A DNA stretch of 64,000 nucleotides from Lentzea albida. GTDB taxonomy: Bacteria; Actinomycetota; Actinomycetes; Mycobacteriales; Pseudonocardiaceae. The first letter of the stretch is position 1. Every line of letters starts with the position of its first letter. The notes under the pieces were generated by a model. The model had not been told where the DNA came from and did not search any database. It saw only the letters and a program-made list of their open reading frames with translations. Position numbers and translations under genes: made by a program. Shown here piece by piece: positions 53,710 through 62,452 of this stretch. The DNA is taken from contig NZ_FOFV01000012.1 of NCBI RefSeq assembly GCF_900111005.1, positions 186,001 to 250,000 of the forward strand. Direction: 5' to 3'.

Positions 53710-54267
53710 GTGAGAGCCATCCGGGGTGAGCCGGCCGACCTCGACGAGGAGCAGCTCGTGCGCCGAGTCGCACGAGGTGACCGGCGTGCGTTCGAGGAGC
53801 TGTACCGCCGCACGTCGCCGTGGCTGACCGTCCGGCTGCGCCGGCGGTGCGCGGACGAGCAGATCGTGGCCGAGGTGCTGCAGGAGACCTATCTGGCGGT
53901 GTGGCGGGCGGCGGACGCGTTCGCCGGGGCGGCTGCCGGTGGGAGTGCGGTCGGGTGGTTGTGGACCATTGCGGCGCGGCGGTTGATCGACGCGTTCCGG
54001 CGGCGGGCGCACCACGCCGCGCCTCCTGCGGCTGCGGCGCCGGGGACGGTGGCGCCTGCCGACGAGGCGGTGCTCGACGGGGTGGTCGGGGACGAGGTCG
54101 GGGACGCGTTGCGGCGGTTGGCGCCCGAGTTGCGGCAGGTGTTGCAGGCGATGGTGCTCGACGGGTTGTCGGTGCGGGAAACGTCGGTGCTGCTCGGGGT
54201 GCCGGAGGGGACGGTCAAGACCCGTGCCCGGCGGGCCCGGATCGCTATGAGGGAGGCGCTGGCATGA
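53710..54267 (+). CDS. ECF-type RNA polymerase sigma factor
   Basis: 185 residues from GTG 53710; TTG 53701 would add three residues. Region 2 is VARGDRRAFEELYRRTSPWL...AEVLQETYLAVWRAADAF...GWLWTIAARRLIDAFRRR. Region 4 is ELRQVLQAMVLDGLSVRETSVLLGVPEGTVKTRARRARIAMREAL. Regions 1 and 3 are missing, as in ECF factors. The next gene starts within its stop codon (ATGA) and encodes a zinc-finger membrane protein, the usual anti-sigma arrangement. An ECF-type promoter just upstream suggests positive autoregulation. The regulon is unknown, but the four transporter-like genes that follow are the obvious candidates. Confidence 0.88.
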   Translation: MRAIRGEPADLDEEQLVRRVARGDRRAFEELYRRTSPWLTVRLRRRCADEQIVAEVLQETYLAVWRAADAFAGAAAGGSAVGWLWTIAARRLIDAFRRRAHHAAPPAAAAPGTVAPADEAVLDGVVGDEVGDALRRLAPELRQVLQAMVLDGLSVRETSVLLGVPEGTVKTRARRARIAMREALA

Positions 54268-55070
54268 ACCGGGGACCACGCGGCGGGACCGCTCACCCGA
54301 GCGATCAGCTGCTGCACCGCTACTCGCACGACCAGGACATTCCCGCCGACCAGCTGTGGGCCGTCGAGTCGCACCTGGAGTCGTGCGGTCCGTGCCGCGG
54401 CAGGCTCGCGCCCGAGCCGATCGCCGAGGCCGTGTGGGCGGGGCTCGAACCGTTGCTCGACGCCACACCCCAGATGCCGCGCACAAGGGCGTGGCGGCGG
54501 GTGCACGCGTGGGTGTCGCCCGCGGCGGGGCCGTGGCTCGCGATGATCCTGCTGGTCACGGCGGCGGCCGTGGCGCTCGACCGGGTGGGGGTCGTGGTGG
54601 GTGACCGGGTGTCGCTGGTCGTGCTCGTCGCGCCGGTGCTGCCGGTGCTCGGGGTCGCGGCGTCGTGGGGGCGGTCGCTGGACCCGGCGCACGAGTTGAC
54701 CGCCGCCACGCCTCGGGCGGGGTTGCCGCTGGTGTTGCGGCGGACGGCCGCGGTGCTGGCCGTCACGGTTCCCGGGCTGGCGGCCGCCGGCCTGCTCACC
54801 GGCATCGGTGTCGTGCGGTGGTTGTTGCCGTGCCTGGCGTTCACGGTCGGCACGCTCGCCCTCGGCACGCTCATCGGTGTCACGCGGGCCGCGGTCGTGC
54901 TCGTCGCGGCGTGGGCCGTGGTGATCGTGGCGCCGACGATCGCGTTCAGCCGCACCGCCTTGGCGTTCGACCAGGCCGCCACGCCGGTGTGGGCCGGGCT
55001 GCTCGTCGCGGGGCTCGTCGTGACGGCGGTGCGGCGGATGACGTTCACGCGGCTGGAGGGGAACCGATGA
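54264..55070 (+). CDS. Zinc-finger (HxxxCxxC) membrane anti-sigma-like protein
   Basis: 268 residues. The N-terminal cytosolic part has H37-x3-C41-x2-C44 (SHLESCGPC), the ZAS/zf-HC2 anti-sigma signature. About six membrane segments follow (from about residue 90 to 258). Most ZAS anti-sigma factors have one membrane span, so this polytopic form is unusual and may sense membrane state or the neighbouring ABC complex. It overlaps the sigma gene by 4 nt and the ABC ATPase gene by 4 nt, so all three are translationally coupled. Confidence 0.83.
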   Translation: MNRGPRGGTAHPSDQLLHRYSHDQDIPADQLWAVESHLESCGPCRGRLAPEPIAEAVWAGLEPLLDATPQMPRTRAWRRVHAWVSPAAGPWLAMILLVTAAAVALDRVGVVVGDRVSLVVLVAPVLPVLGVAASWGRSLDPAHELTAATPRAGLPLVLRRTAAVLAVTVPGLAAAGLLTGIGVVRWLLPCLAFTVGTLALGTLIGVTRAAVVLVAAWAVVIVAPTIAFSRTALAFDQAATPVWAGLLVAGLVVTAVRRMTFTRLEGNR

Positions 55071-55825
55071 CCGCGCCCACCACCTACGCCTGGGAGATCG
55101 AGGCCAGGGACCTGCGGGTCAGGGCCGGCCGGAAGATGGCCGTCGACGGCGTCACGCTCGCGCTGGGGCGGGGCGTGCACGGGCTCCTCGGACCCAACGG
55201 TGCCGGCAAGACGACGCTCATCCGCGCGCTCGCCACCGTCCTGAAGCCGGCGAGCGGCGAGCTGAACCTGTTGGGCGGCATGGAGTTGCGCGAACTGCGC
55301 CGCCGGGTCGGCTACCTGCCGCAGGAGTTCGGGCACTACCGCCGGTTCACGGTCCGCGAGTTCGTCGCGTACGTGGCGTGGCTCAAGGAGATGCGCGACA
55401 TCCCGGCGGCCGTGCAACGCGCCGTCGAACGGGTCGGGCTCGCCGACCGGGCCGACGACAGGCTGAAGACGTTGTCCGGCGGCATGATCCGCCGGGTCGG
55501 CATCGCGCAGGCCATCGTCAACGACCCCGAGGTCCTGCTCCTGGACGAACCCACCGCGGGCCTCGATCCCGCGCAGCGCCTCAAGTTCCGCGAGCTGCTC
55601 ACGGAGATCGGCACCGACACGTGCGTCCTCGTCTCGACGCACCTGGTGGAGGACGTGGCGGCCGCGTGCACGGACGTTCTGCTGCTCTCCCAAGGGAAAC
55701 TCGTCTTCCAGGGCACCCCGGACCAGCTCGCGGCGAAGGGCACCGGGCAGCACCCCGGTGACAGCCCCATCGAACGCGGTTACAGCGCCGTCCTCGGCTT
55801 CCCCCACCGCCCCGGATCTTGGTGA
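55067..55825 (+). CDS. ABC transporter ATP-binding protein 1
   Basis: 252 residues, start ATG 55067 overlapping the preceding stop, with GGAGGGGA upstream. Walker A GPNGAGKT (42-49), Q-loop YLPQEF, signature LSGGM (136-140), Walker B LLLDEP (D160-E161) and H-loop STH are all intact. The sequence type matches ATPases of bacitracin/antibiotic-exporter-like or ABC-2 systems. The neighbour encoded at 55917 is a close paralogue sharing GVHGLLGPNGAGKTTLIR and GDSPIERGYSA. Two ATPases with two different membrane proteins downstream suggest a heteromeric exporter or membrane-stress system under the ECF sigma factor. Confidence 0.9.
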   Translation: MTAPTTYAWEIEARDLRVRAGRKMAVDGVTLALGRGVHGLLGPNGAGKTTLIRALATVLKPASGELNLLGGMELRELRRRVGYLPQEFGHYRRFTVREFVAYVAWLKEMRDIPAAVQRAVERVGLADRADDRLKTLSGGMIRRVGIAQAIVNDPEVLLLDEPTAGLDPAQRLKFRELLTEIGTDTCVLVSTHLVEDVAAACTDVLLLSQGKLVFQGTPDQLAAKGTGQHPGDSPIERGYSAVLGFPHRPGSW

Positions 55826-55916
55826 CCGAGACCCAGATCACACCACACCGAGAACCACGGGAGCCACCCCACCGTCTAGCCGGGTGGAAGCGGCGAACCA
55901 CTTGAGGGAGAACGGG

Positions 55917-56666
55917 ATGCAGGCGATCGAAGCCGACAGCCTGGTGGTGCGGTTGGGCAAGCGCAACGCGGTGAACGGCTTGAGCCTCAGGCTCGGTCAG
56001 GGCGTGCACGGCCTGCTCGGCCCCAACGGCGCGGGCAAGACGACGTTGATCCGCACGCTGGCGACGGTGCAGTCCCCGACGTCGGGAACGCTGTCCTTGC
56101 TGGGAAGTCCGGCGAACGGGAAGCTGAGGCCGGTGCGGCGCAGGCTCGGTTACCTGCCTCAGCACTTCGGCTACTACAAGCGGTTCAAGGTGCGCGAGTT
56201 CGTCGAGTACCTGGCGTGGCTCAAGGAGATGCCGTCCGCACGCATCCCCGGGGCCGTGAAGACAGCGCTCGAACGGGTCGGGCTCACCGACCGCGCCGAG
56301 GACCGCATGAAGTCGTTGTCCGGCGGCATGGTCCGCAGGGTCGGCATCGCGCAGGCCATCGTCAACTCCCCCGACGTGCTGCTGCTCGACGAACCCACGG
56401 TCGGCCTGGATCCCGCGCAACGCCTGCGGTTCCGCGAACTCGTCGCCGAACTGGGCCGCAGCTCCTGCGTGCTGATCTCCACCCACCTGGTCGAGGACGT
56501 CGCGGCGGCCTGCACGGACGTGGTGCTCGTCAGCGAGGGATCGCTGGTGTTCCGGGGAACTCCGGCCGACCTCGCCACCGCGGGCACGACCGAGCACGTC
56601 GGCGACAGCCCCATCGAACGCGGCTACTCGGCGCTGATCAGCGCGAACGCCGGAGGTGCCTGGTGA
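55917..56666 (+). CDS. ABC transporter ATP-binding protein 2
   Basis: 249 residues from ATG 55917 with GAGGGAG upstream; a longer in-frame extension to 55758 lacks a ribosome binding site and overlaps the previous gene. Walker A GPNGAGKT (35-42), Q-loop YLPQHF, LSGGM, Walker B LLLDEP and STH are intact. It is a paralogue of the preceding ATPase. Its stop overlaps the GTG start of the membrane protein encoded at 56663, tying this subunit most directly to that permease-like partner. Confidence 0.9.
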   Translation: MQAIEADSLVVRLGKRNAVNGLSLRLGQGVHGLLGPNGAGKTTLIRTLATVQSPTSGTLSLLGSPANGKLRPVRRRLGYLPQHFGYYKRFKVREFVEYLAWLKEMPSARIPGAVKTALERVGLTDRAEDRMKSLSGGMVRRVGIAQAIVNSPDVLLLDEPTVGLDPAQRLRFRELVAELGRSSCVLISTHLVEDVAAACTDVVLVSEGSLVFRGTPADLATAGTTEHVGDSPIERGYSALISANAGGAW

Positions 56667-58015
56667 GCGGACTGCGCATCGAACTGCGGCGCTCCACCGC
56701 GCTCTGGGCGGGCCTGCTGGTCCTGGTGTCCGGCACGGGAATGCTGTTGCTGGTCATGACGTCGAGCGTGCGGTGGTCGGGAAACTCGACCTCGGTGGTG
56801 CTCGCGTTCCGCCTGCCGCTCGCGTACGTGTGGGCCCTCGTGGTCGGGCTGGCCGTGTTCCAGGGCATGCGGGACAGCCGCGCACGGGTGACGGAGCTGT
56901 TCGCCACCACCTCACGGCCGGGCTGGGTCCGGCTCGGCACGCTCTCGGCCGCGGTGGCCGGAGTCGTCGCGGTGGCCACCGCGGCGCTCTGCGCCGGTCT
57001 GGTGGCCAAGGTGGCGCTGGGCGGCGGTTTCGTGTCCATCGGGTTCGTCCCGCTCATGATCACGGTCGTGCTCGCGCTGGCGTCGAGCGTCCTGGTCGGA
57101 CTCGCGATCGGCAGGCTCCTGCCGCACCCGCTGACCGTGCCGGTGGCGCTGGTCGCGACGTTCATGCTCGCGACGACGGCCGGGCGCGCGCTCGAGGTCC
57201 GCTCCCCCGGCGACGAGATCTCCCGGCTCGCCCTGCTGGCGCCCGTGCTCGACGCCCCGAGCTCGGACCTGATCACCACCTCGACGTCGGTGGACCTCGG
57301 CCAGATCGCGTGGTTCACCGGCCTGGGCGTGACGGCGTTCCTCCTGCTCGTCGCCAGGTCCCACCTCGGACGGCTGGCAGCACTCGTCCCGGCGGGGCTC
57401 GCCCTCGCCCTCGCGCTGTCGATCATGCCGGTCAAGTACTCGGACGTGCTGGTCCCGGACTCCATCGCGAGCGAGCTCGTCTGCGACGGCGAGGTGTGCG
57501 TCAGCCGGGCGCACCAGGACAGGCTGCCGGTGGTGGCCGCGGCGGGACGGGCGGCGCTGGCCAAGCTCGCCGTGCTGCCCGACGCGCCGAGGGAGGTCCG
57601 CGAGGACACGTCGGCGATGGCCCATCTCGTCGCACCACAACGGGATCAGCGGATCGTCTACGTGCCGTCGGACGGGTTTCCCAGGCCTGTGACCATGTCG
57701 GAGGACGAACTGCGGCTCGAACTGCTCGCGGGTGCGGGCGTCGCGGGGTGCTCCGGGCCGAACACCTCCAACACCTACGAGACCGTGGTCCGCTACGTCA
57801 CGGCCGGCTACTTCAACGGCGAACTGGCCGGACTGGCGTCCGACATCTTCATGTGGAACAACGGCCGGATGCGGGGCGAGATCGACCAGGCCTGGCAGCA
57901 GTTCCGCGGCCGGTCCGCCCAGGAGCAGCTGAACAGCGTCGCACAGGCCCGGCGGATGTTGCTCACGTGCGAGGACTCCGAACGCGTTCTCGACGTGCTG
58001 AAGGGGACGCGATGA
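56663..58015 (+). CDS. ABC-associated polytopic membrane protein with large extracytoplasmic domain
   Basis: 450 residues from GTG 56663 with GGAGGTG upstream. Six or so hydrophobic segments occupy residues about 10-265. A hydrophilic C-terminal domain (about 270-450) has no recognised motif, three or four Cys (CDGEVC, CSGP, LLTCED) and a WNNGRMRGEIDQAW segment. It overlaps the ATPase upstream and the small membrane gene downstream, so it is probably the permease of this ABC system. The Cys pairs and the position after the last membrane segment suggest a domain facing outside. I do not recognise the domain. Confidence 0.78.
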   Translation: MSGLRIELRRSTALWAGLLVLVSGTGMLLLVMTSSVRWSGNSTSVVLAFRLPLAYVWALVVGLAVFQGMRDSRARVTELFATTSRPGWVRLGTLSAAVAGVVAVATAALCAGLVAKVALGGGFVSIGFVPLMITVVLALASSVLVGLAIGRLLPHPLTVPVALVATFMLATTAGRALEVRSPGDEISRLALLAPVLDAPSSDLITTSTSVDLGQIAWFTGLGVTAFLLLVARSHLGRLAALVPAGLALALALSIMPVKYSDVLVPDSIASELVCDGEVCVSRAHQDRLPVVAAAGRAALAKLAVLPDAPREVREDTSAMAHLVAPQRDQRIVYVPSDGFPRPVTMSEDELRLELLAGAGVAGCSGPNTSNTYETVVRYVTAGYFNGELAGLASDIFMWNNGRMRGEIDQAWQQFRGRSAQEQLNSVAQARRMLLTCEDSERVLDVLKGTR

Positions 58016-58575
58016 GGCCGCTCGCGCTGTACGCCCGCTCGCGTGGAGTACCTGCCGCCGTGGTGGCACTTCCCGTCGTGGTGCTGGTCGCGTGGTCGGC
58101 ACTGCACTCGCCCTGGACGCCGCTCAGCGCGTCGCTGACGAGCCTGGCCGCCGTCCTGGTGACCACGGTCGGTCTCACCGGCCAGGACCCGGAGCTCGAC
58201 CGGTCGGCCGCGTTCCCCTGGCCGCTCTACCGGTTCGGGCACCTGCTCACCGCCGCCGTCCTGGCCACGGCCTCGGTGCTGCTGGTCCAGGAACTCGGCT
58301 ACGAGCCGTTCCCCGCCGCGTTCGTCGTGCGCGACACGGCGGGGATGATCGGCCTGGCCGGGCTCGCGGCCGCGGTGGCCGGAGCCCGGTTCGCGCCCGT
58401 CGCGCCGGTGCTGTGGTGGGCGGTGGCGGCGATCATGCCCCCTGCCGGGTCGGTGACCGGCCGGATCGTCACCTGGCCGCTGGGCTCCCCGGACGACGCG
58501 CTGACGAGGTGGACGGCCGCTGTGCTGTTCGTGGCCGGGATCGCCGCCTACAGCGCACGCGGCGGGCGTCGCTGA
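58012..58575 (+). CDS. Small membrane protein of the ABC operon
   Basis: 187 residues with about five hydrophobic segments (roughly 14-34, 40-58, 75-95, 108-128, 160-182) and a short Arg-rich end. ATG 58012 overlaps the previous stop, with AAGGGGA upstream. No known family is recognised. As last gene of the sigma/anti-sigma/ABC operon it is likely a second transmembrane subunit or accessory. It converges with the SGNH hydrolase gene with only one base between stops, so no terminator fits between them. Confidence 0.78.
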   Translation: MRPLALYARSRGVPAAVVALPVVVLVAWSALHSPWTPLSASLTSLAAVLVTTVGLTGQDPELDRSAAFPWPLYRFGHLLTAAVLATASVLLVQELGYEPFPAAFVVRDTAGMIGLAGLAAAVAGARFAPVAPVLWWAVAAIMPPAGSVTGRIVTWPLGSPDDALTRWTAAVLFVAGIAAYSARGGRR

Positions 58576-58576
58576 C

Positions 58577-59785
58577 CTACGAGAGGTCCTCCAGGGCGAT
58601 GTACTCGGCGATCGCCTGCTGGCCCGCGATGTTCACGTGCACGCCGTCACCGGTGTCGTAGCGCGGGTCGATGCTGTTCGGCTTGACCGGGTCCTTGAGC
58701 ACCTGGTCGAAGTCCTGCACCGACGCGCAGGTGTCCGAGCAGTCGCCGCCGCGCCGCACGAACTCGTTGACAGTGTTGCGGTCGCGGTTGTTCTGGTCGC
58801 TGTAGCCGGGCCGGGGCGTGATCGGGGTGACGTGCACCGCGATCCCGGCCTGGCGCAGCCGCTGGAACACCGCGCGGTAGCTGGTGAGGATGCTCTCGGC
58901 GGTGCAACCGTTCGCGAGATCGTTCGTGCCGTAGTAGTAGATGACGTCGGTGACGCCGTGCAGCGCGAGAACGTCCCTTTCCAGGCGCGACAACGCATCC
59001 AGCCCGGCGACACCCGCCGGGCTGTTGGGGCAGACCGAGCTGGTCGTGCCGTTGATCCCGGCGTTGGCGACGGCGATCTGGGGCCGCGAGGAGGCCACGA
59101 CCCGGCGGGCCAGCAGGTCGCTCCAGCGCTTGTTGGTGCCGAGCTCGGTGCAGCCCGGCCCGCAGTTGGTGCTGCCAACGCCGTCGACGACGGAGCTGCC
59201 GAACGACACGGCCGTGCCCGTCAGGCGGGGGTTCAGGACGTCGACCGCGCTGACCAGGTAGGTCGACTGGACCTTCTCCGTGTACGCGGCGCCCTGGTCG
59301 GTGGTGTGCGAGCCGGAACCGGGCGGGGTCAGGTAGTTCTCGCGGAACGCGGCCTCGTGCCGGCCTGGCACGACGTCGCCGGAGACGTACATGCTGACCG
59401 CGAGGTCGGTGTCCGGCCCGGTGGTCAGCGACGTCCTGTCGCTCCACACCTCTCCCCCGGCGGGGATCGTGACCGCCCGGCGGCCGCCGAACGTCACGTC
59501 GCGCGTCCCCGCCACGGTCGCGCCGCCGGTGCTCAGGCCGACCGTGGTGCGGTCGACCGTCAACGGCCGCGTGCCGAACGTGTTCTGCACCCGGATCCGG
59601 ACCGCGCTGCCGCCCTGGCTGAGGTGCGTGATCATGCGCAGGGACTGGTCGTGCAGCGTGACGGGCGCGAGGTGCTGCTGCGACGCGGCCCACGAGGTGA
59701 ACCAGACGGGACGCTGGGCCGCGGCCGACGGCGTCAGCAGCGCACCGGCGGCGAGAACGATCGACAGGATCGCAGGGATTCTCAT
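58577..59785 (-). CDS. Secreted SGNH/GDSL-family esterase
   Basis: 402 residues. Residues 1-23 form a Sec signal peptide. After an N-terminal beta-domain (about 25-180), the SGNH hydrolase core shows block I SFGSSVVDG with likely nucleophile Ser198, block II Gly in NAGINGT, block III YYGTND, and block V D380-x-x-H383 (DGVHVNIAG). The GDS of block I reads GSS, a tolerated variant. Family members deacylate lipids, polysaccharides or small esters; the substrate here is unknown. Several Cys (CGPGC, CSDTC) suggest extracellular disulfides. It is probably transcribed alone from the region 59,786-59,846. Confidence 0.9.
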   Translation of the reverse strand: MRIPAILSIVLAAGALLTPSAAAQRPVWFTSWAASQQHLAPVTLHDQSLRMITHLSQGGSAVRIRVQNTFGTRPLTVDRTTVGLSTGGATVAGTRDVTFGGRRAVTIPAGGEVWSDRTSLTTGPDTDLAVSMYVSGDVVPGRHEAAFRENYLTPPGSGSHTTDQGAAYTEKVQSTYLVSAVDVLNPRLTGTAVSFGSSVVDGVGSTNCGPGCTELGTNKRWSDLLARRVVASSRPQIAVANAGINGTTSSVCPNSPAGVAGLDALSRLERDVLALHGVTDVIYYYGTNDLANGCTAESILTSYRAVFQRLRQAGIAVHVTPITPRPGYSDQNNRDRNTVNEFVRRGGDCSDTCASVQDFDQVLKDPVKPNSIDPRYDTGDGVHVNIAGQQAIAEYIALEDLS

Positions 59786-59795
59786 GGTCCTGGTT

Positions 59796-59843
59796 CTTAC
59801 CGCTTCGTGACGATCACGTCACGTCTTGTAATTCCTCGGTAAG
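59796..59843. promoter_or_regulatory. Nested inverted repeats between the SGNH gene and the two-component operon
   Basis: An outer 7-bp repeat (CTTACCG 59796-59802, CGGTAAG 59837-59843) encloses CGTGAC (59806-59811) - N6 - GTCACG (59818-59823). It begins just after the response-regulator stop on the minus strand and lies within 60 bp of the SGNH start. It may be a weak terminator, an operator, or both. Confidence 0.4.
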
Positions 59844-59846
59844 GGA

Positions 59847-60497
59847 TCAGGTCACCAGCCCGCGGCGGTACGCGTAGACGACGGCCTGCACGCGGTCGCG
59901 CAGGTCGAGCTTGGTGAGGATGCGCGACACGTACGTCTTCACCGTCTCCTGGCTGATCACCAGGGCAGCGGCGATCTCGCTGTTGGACAGGCCCTCCGCG
60001 ATCAGCTTGAGCACCTCGAGCTCCCGGGGCGCCAGCTGGGTCTCCGCGACCTCCTCCACCGGCCGGATGCGCGCGGCGAACCTCCCCACCAGCTGCCGCG
60101 TGACCTCCGGCGCGAGCAGGGCGGCACCGCTCGCGACCGTCCTGATGCCCTGCAGCAGCTGCGACGGGGGCGCGTCCTTGAGCAGGAACCCGCTGGCACC
60201 GGCCCGCAGCGCCTCGTAGACGTACTCGTCCAGGTTGAACGTCGTGACCACGAGGACCTTGACGGGATCGGGCACGCCGGCGCCCGCGAGCAACCGGGTC
60301 GCCCCGATGCCGTCGAGCACCGGCATCCGCACGTCCATCACGACCACGTCCGGCCTCAACCGCCCGGCCAGCTCGACCGCCGCGCGCCCGTCACCGCACT
60401 CCCCCACGACCTCGAGGTCCGGCTGGGAGTCGATGATGGTGGCGAACCCGGTGCGGATCAGCGCCTGGTCGTCGCACACCAGGACGCGCACGGTCAC
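59847..60497 (-). CDS. NarL/FixJ-family response regulator
   Basis: 216 residues from GTG 60497, overlapping the kinase stop (GTGA). Receiver domain: acidic pair D9/D10, phospho-acceptor D55 in VVVMDVRMP, Lys in FLLKDAPP. The C-terminal LuxR-type HTH is LAPRELEVLKLIAEGLSNSEIAAALVISQETVKTYVSRILTKL. It is the last gene of the minus-strand MerR/CPBP/kinase/regulator operon and is phosphorylated by the adjacent kinase. Targets are unknown; the nested repeats at 59796-59843 are possible sites. Confidence 0.93.
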   Translation of the reverse strand: MTVRVLVCDDQALIRTGFATIIDSQPDLEVVGECGDGRAAVELAGRLRPDVVVMDVRMPVLDGIGATRLLAGAGVPDPVKVLVVTTFNLDEYVYEALRAGASGFLLKDAPPSQLLQGIRTVASGAALLAPEVTRQLVGRFAARIRPVEEVAETQLAPRELEVLKLIAEGLSNSEIAAALVISQETVKTYVSRILTKLDLRDRVQAVVYAYRRGLVT

Positions 60498-61618
60498 GCC
60501 GGGCTCCCCGCGGGGATGCGGGCCCTCACCACGAAGCCGCCGTCCCGCCGCCCCGCCGAGAACTCGCCGCCCAGCACGTCGACGCGCTCGCGCAGCCCGG
60601 CCAGGCCGCGCCCGCTGCCGCCGACCGGGGCGGACGACTTCGCGCCCTCGGTGCCGACCTCCACGGTGATGTCCCTTTCGCCGTAACGGACGTACACGTT
60701 CGTCGGGTTGCCGTGCGCGTACTTCAGCGCGTTCGTCAACGCCTCCTGCACGACCCGGTACGCGACGGCCTCAGCACTGCCCGCGTCCCGGGTCGACTCG
60801 CCTTCCTCCGCGAACTCGACGGGCTGCCCGGCCAGCCGCGTCTGCTCGACGAGCGTGCGCAGATCACCGACCGACTCGGTGCTGTGGTCGGGGTTCAGCA
60901 GGTCCAGCAGGTGCCGCAGGTCGGTCAGCGACCGGCGTCCGGTGTCGGTGATCGTCCGCAACGTCTGGTCGAGCCGCTCGGGCGCCGCCGTCAGGTATCG
61001 CGCGGCCTCCGCCTGCACCACCATCGCCGTGACGTGGTGGGTGACCACGTCGTGCAGCTCGCGGGCGATCGTCGTCCGTTCCGCGACCCGCGTGGCCGCG
61101 GCGACGTGCCGGCGGCGTTCGGCCTCGGCCTCGCGGGAGAGCCGCAGCCACGCCCCGACGCCCCACGCGGCGGCGATCGCCAGGTAGAAGGTCACGAACC
61201 CGGCCACGCCCTCGGTCGCCCCGCGGAGCTGCAACGCGACGGCCAGTCCCGCGTAGCCGGCGGTCAGCGCGATCACGGTGGCGCGCCGGTGACGCGACAC
61301 GTGCAGGCCGGCGCTGATCAACGCGATCGGCAGCGCCGTCCCGGCGACGGTGTGGTAGCCGCGCAACTGGTCGACGGCGAACGCGATCGACACCACCACG
61401 AGGCAGAGCAGCGGCCACTTGCGGCGCACGACCAGCGGCAGGCACTCGAAGGCGATGACCGCGATCGCGAGCAGGTCGAACGGCCGGTTCGGCAGCCCGC
61501 CGAGCTGGGTGCCCTTGTCGTGCAGCGCGGGCACGACCGACCCCAGCGCGAGCAACAGCGCGAGTGGCGCGTCCTGGACGCGGACGTCCCAGCCGCGCCA
61601 CCGCTGGAGGCTGATCAC
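60494..61618 (-). CDS. NarL-type sensor histidine kinase
   Basis: 374 residues from GTG 61618, overlapping the CPBP stop (GTGA). Four to six membrane segments (about 15-160) have almost no extracytoplasmic loop, as in intramembrane-sensing kinases. The HisKA_3 dimerisation helix carries H189 in ARELHDVVTHHVTAMVVQAEAA. The HATPase has NALKYAHG (N-box) and GSGRGLAGLRERVDVLGG (G-box). It is coupled on both sides: CPBP protease upstream, response regulator downstream. Intramembrane-sensing kinases often watch membrane integrity, which would fit the protease neighbour; that is inference. Confidence 0.92.
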   Translation of the reverse strand: MISLQRWRGWDVRVQDAPLALLLALGSVVPALHDKGTQLGGLPNRPFDLLAIAVIAFECLPLVVRRKWPLLCLVVVSIAFAVDQLRGYHTVAGTALPIALISAGLHVSRHRRATVIALTAGYAGLAVALQLRGATEGVAGFVTFYLAIAAAWGVGAWLRLSREAEAERRRHVAAATRVAERTTIARELHDVVTHHVTAMVVQAEAARYLTAAPERLDQTLRTITDTGRRSLTDLRHLLDLLNPDHSTESVGDLRTLVEQTRLAGQPVEFAEEGESTRDAGSAEAVAYRVVQEALTNALKYAHGNPTNVYVRYGERDITVEVGTEGAKSSAPVGGSGRGLAGLRERVDVLGGEFSAGRRDGGFVVRARIPAGSPA

Positions 61619-62442
61619 GCGTCGAGCGTAGCGGCCGACGCGGCACGGCCCCGGCGCGGCACGAACGTGCCCCGGCGCTTGGCCAGCCACAGGAACGCCG
61701 CCGTCACGACCACGCCCGCCAGCACCGAGTACGCGCTGGCCTCGGGTCCGAACTCGCCACCGGTGAGGATCGCCGGGCCGGACGTGACGCCGTCCAGCAG
61801 CCCCTGCGGAGCGTCCTTGCCGGACACGCTGGTGCTGAAGATGCCGCCCTGCGCGAAGTTCCACGCGAAGTGCACGCCGATCGGCACCCAGAGGGTGCGC
61901 GTGGCCACGTAGGCGGCGCCGAGCATCAGCCCGGCCTCGATCGCGATGGCGAGCGAGCTCCACACCGTGGCGCCGGGGTTCGGCAGGTGCGCGAACCCGA
62001 ACACCAGCCCGCTCACCACCAGCGCGAGCCACGTCCCGATCTTCTCCTCGACGATCCGGAACAGCACGCCGCGGTACAGCAGCTCCTCGGTCACCGCGAC
62101 CGCCACCATGAACCCGAAGATCGCGATCATGCCGGTGACCGACCCGATGCCGCGCACCTCGTACCCGCCGAGGAACGCGATGTTGACGATCACCGCACCG
62201 AACATCGCGAGTCCGATGAGGACACCGCGGCCGAGCGCGCCCGGTGCGGTCTTCACCGAGACCTCGGTGGGCTCGCGGTGTTCGGTCCTGCGGACGATCC
62301 AGGCGTAGGCGGCCAGTGCCAGCGCCGCCGCGAGGAACCCGGCGACCAGGGTGAGCGGCCAGTTCCAGCCCAGGGCCTGCACACCGGCTCCACCGGCGAA
62401 CGACACGACCACCACGACGACCAACTGCTTCAGAAATCGCAT
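61615..62442 (-). CDS. CPBP-family intramembrane metalloprotease
   Basis: 275 residues from ATG 62442, with about seven or eight membrane segments. The Abi/CPBP motifs are intact: E119-E120-x3-R124 (TEELLYRG), FGFAH with H152, and H191-x3-N (HFAWNF). Family members include eukaryotic prenyl-endopeptidases and bacteriocin-processing or immunity proteins; bacterial roles are often unknown. It begins 10 nt after the MerR stop and overlaps the kinase start by 4 nt, so it may process or modulate the kinase or a membrane signal. Confidence 0.9.
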   Translation of the reverse strand: MRFLKQLVVVVVVSFAGGAGVQALGWNWPLTLVAGFLAAALALAAYAWIVRRTEHREPTEVSVKTAPGALGRGVLIGLAMFGAVIVNIAFLGGYEVRGIGSVTGMIAIFGFMVAVAVTEELLYRGVLFRIVEEKIGTWLALVVSGLVFGFAHLPNPGATVWSSLAIAIEAGLMLGAAYVATRTLWVPIGVHFAWNFAQGGIFSTSVSGKDAPQGLLDGVTSGPAILTGGEFGPEASAYSVLAGVVVTAAFLWLAKRRGTFVPRRGRAASAATLDA

Positions 62443-62452
62443 GGCCGAAAAG

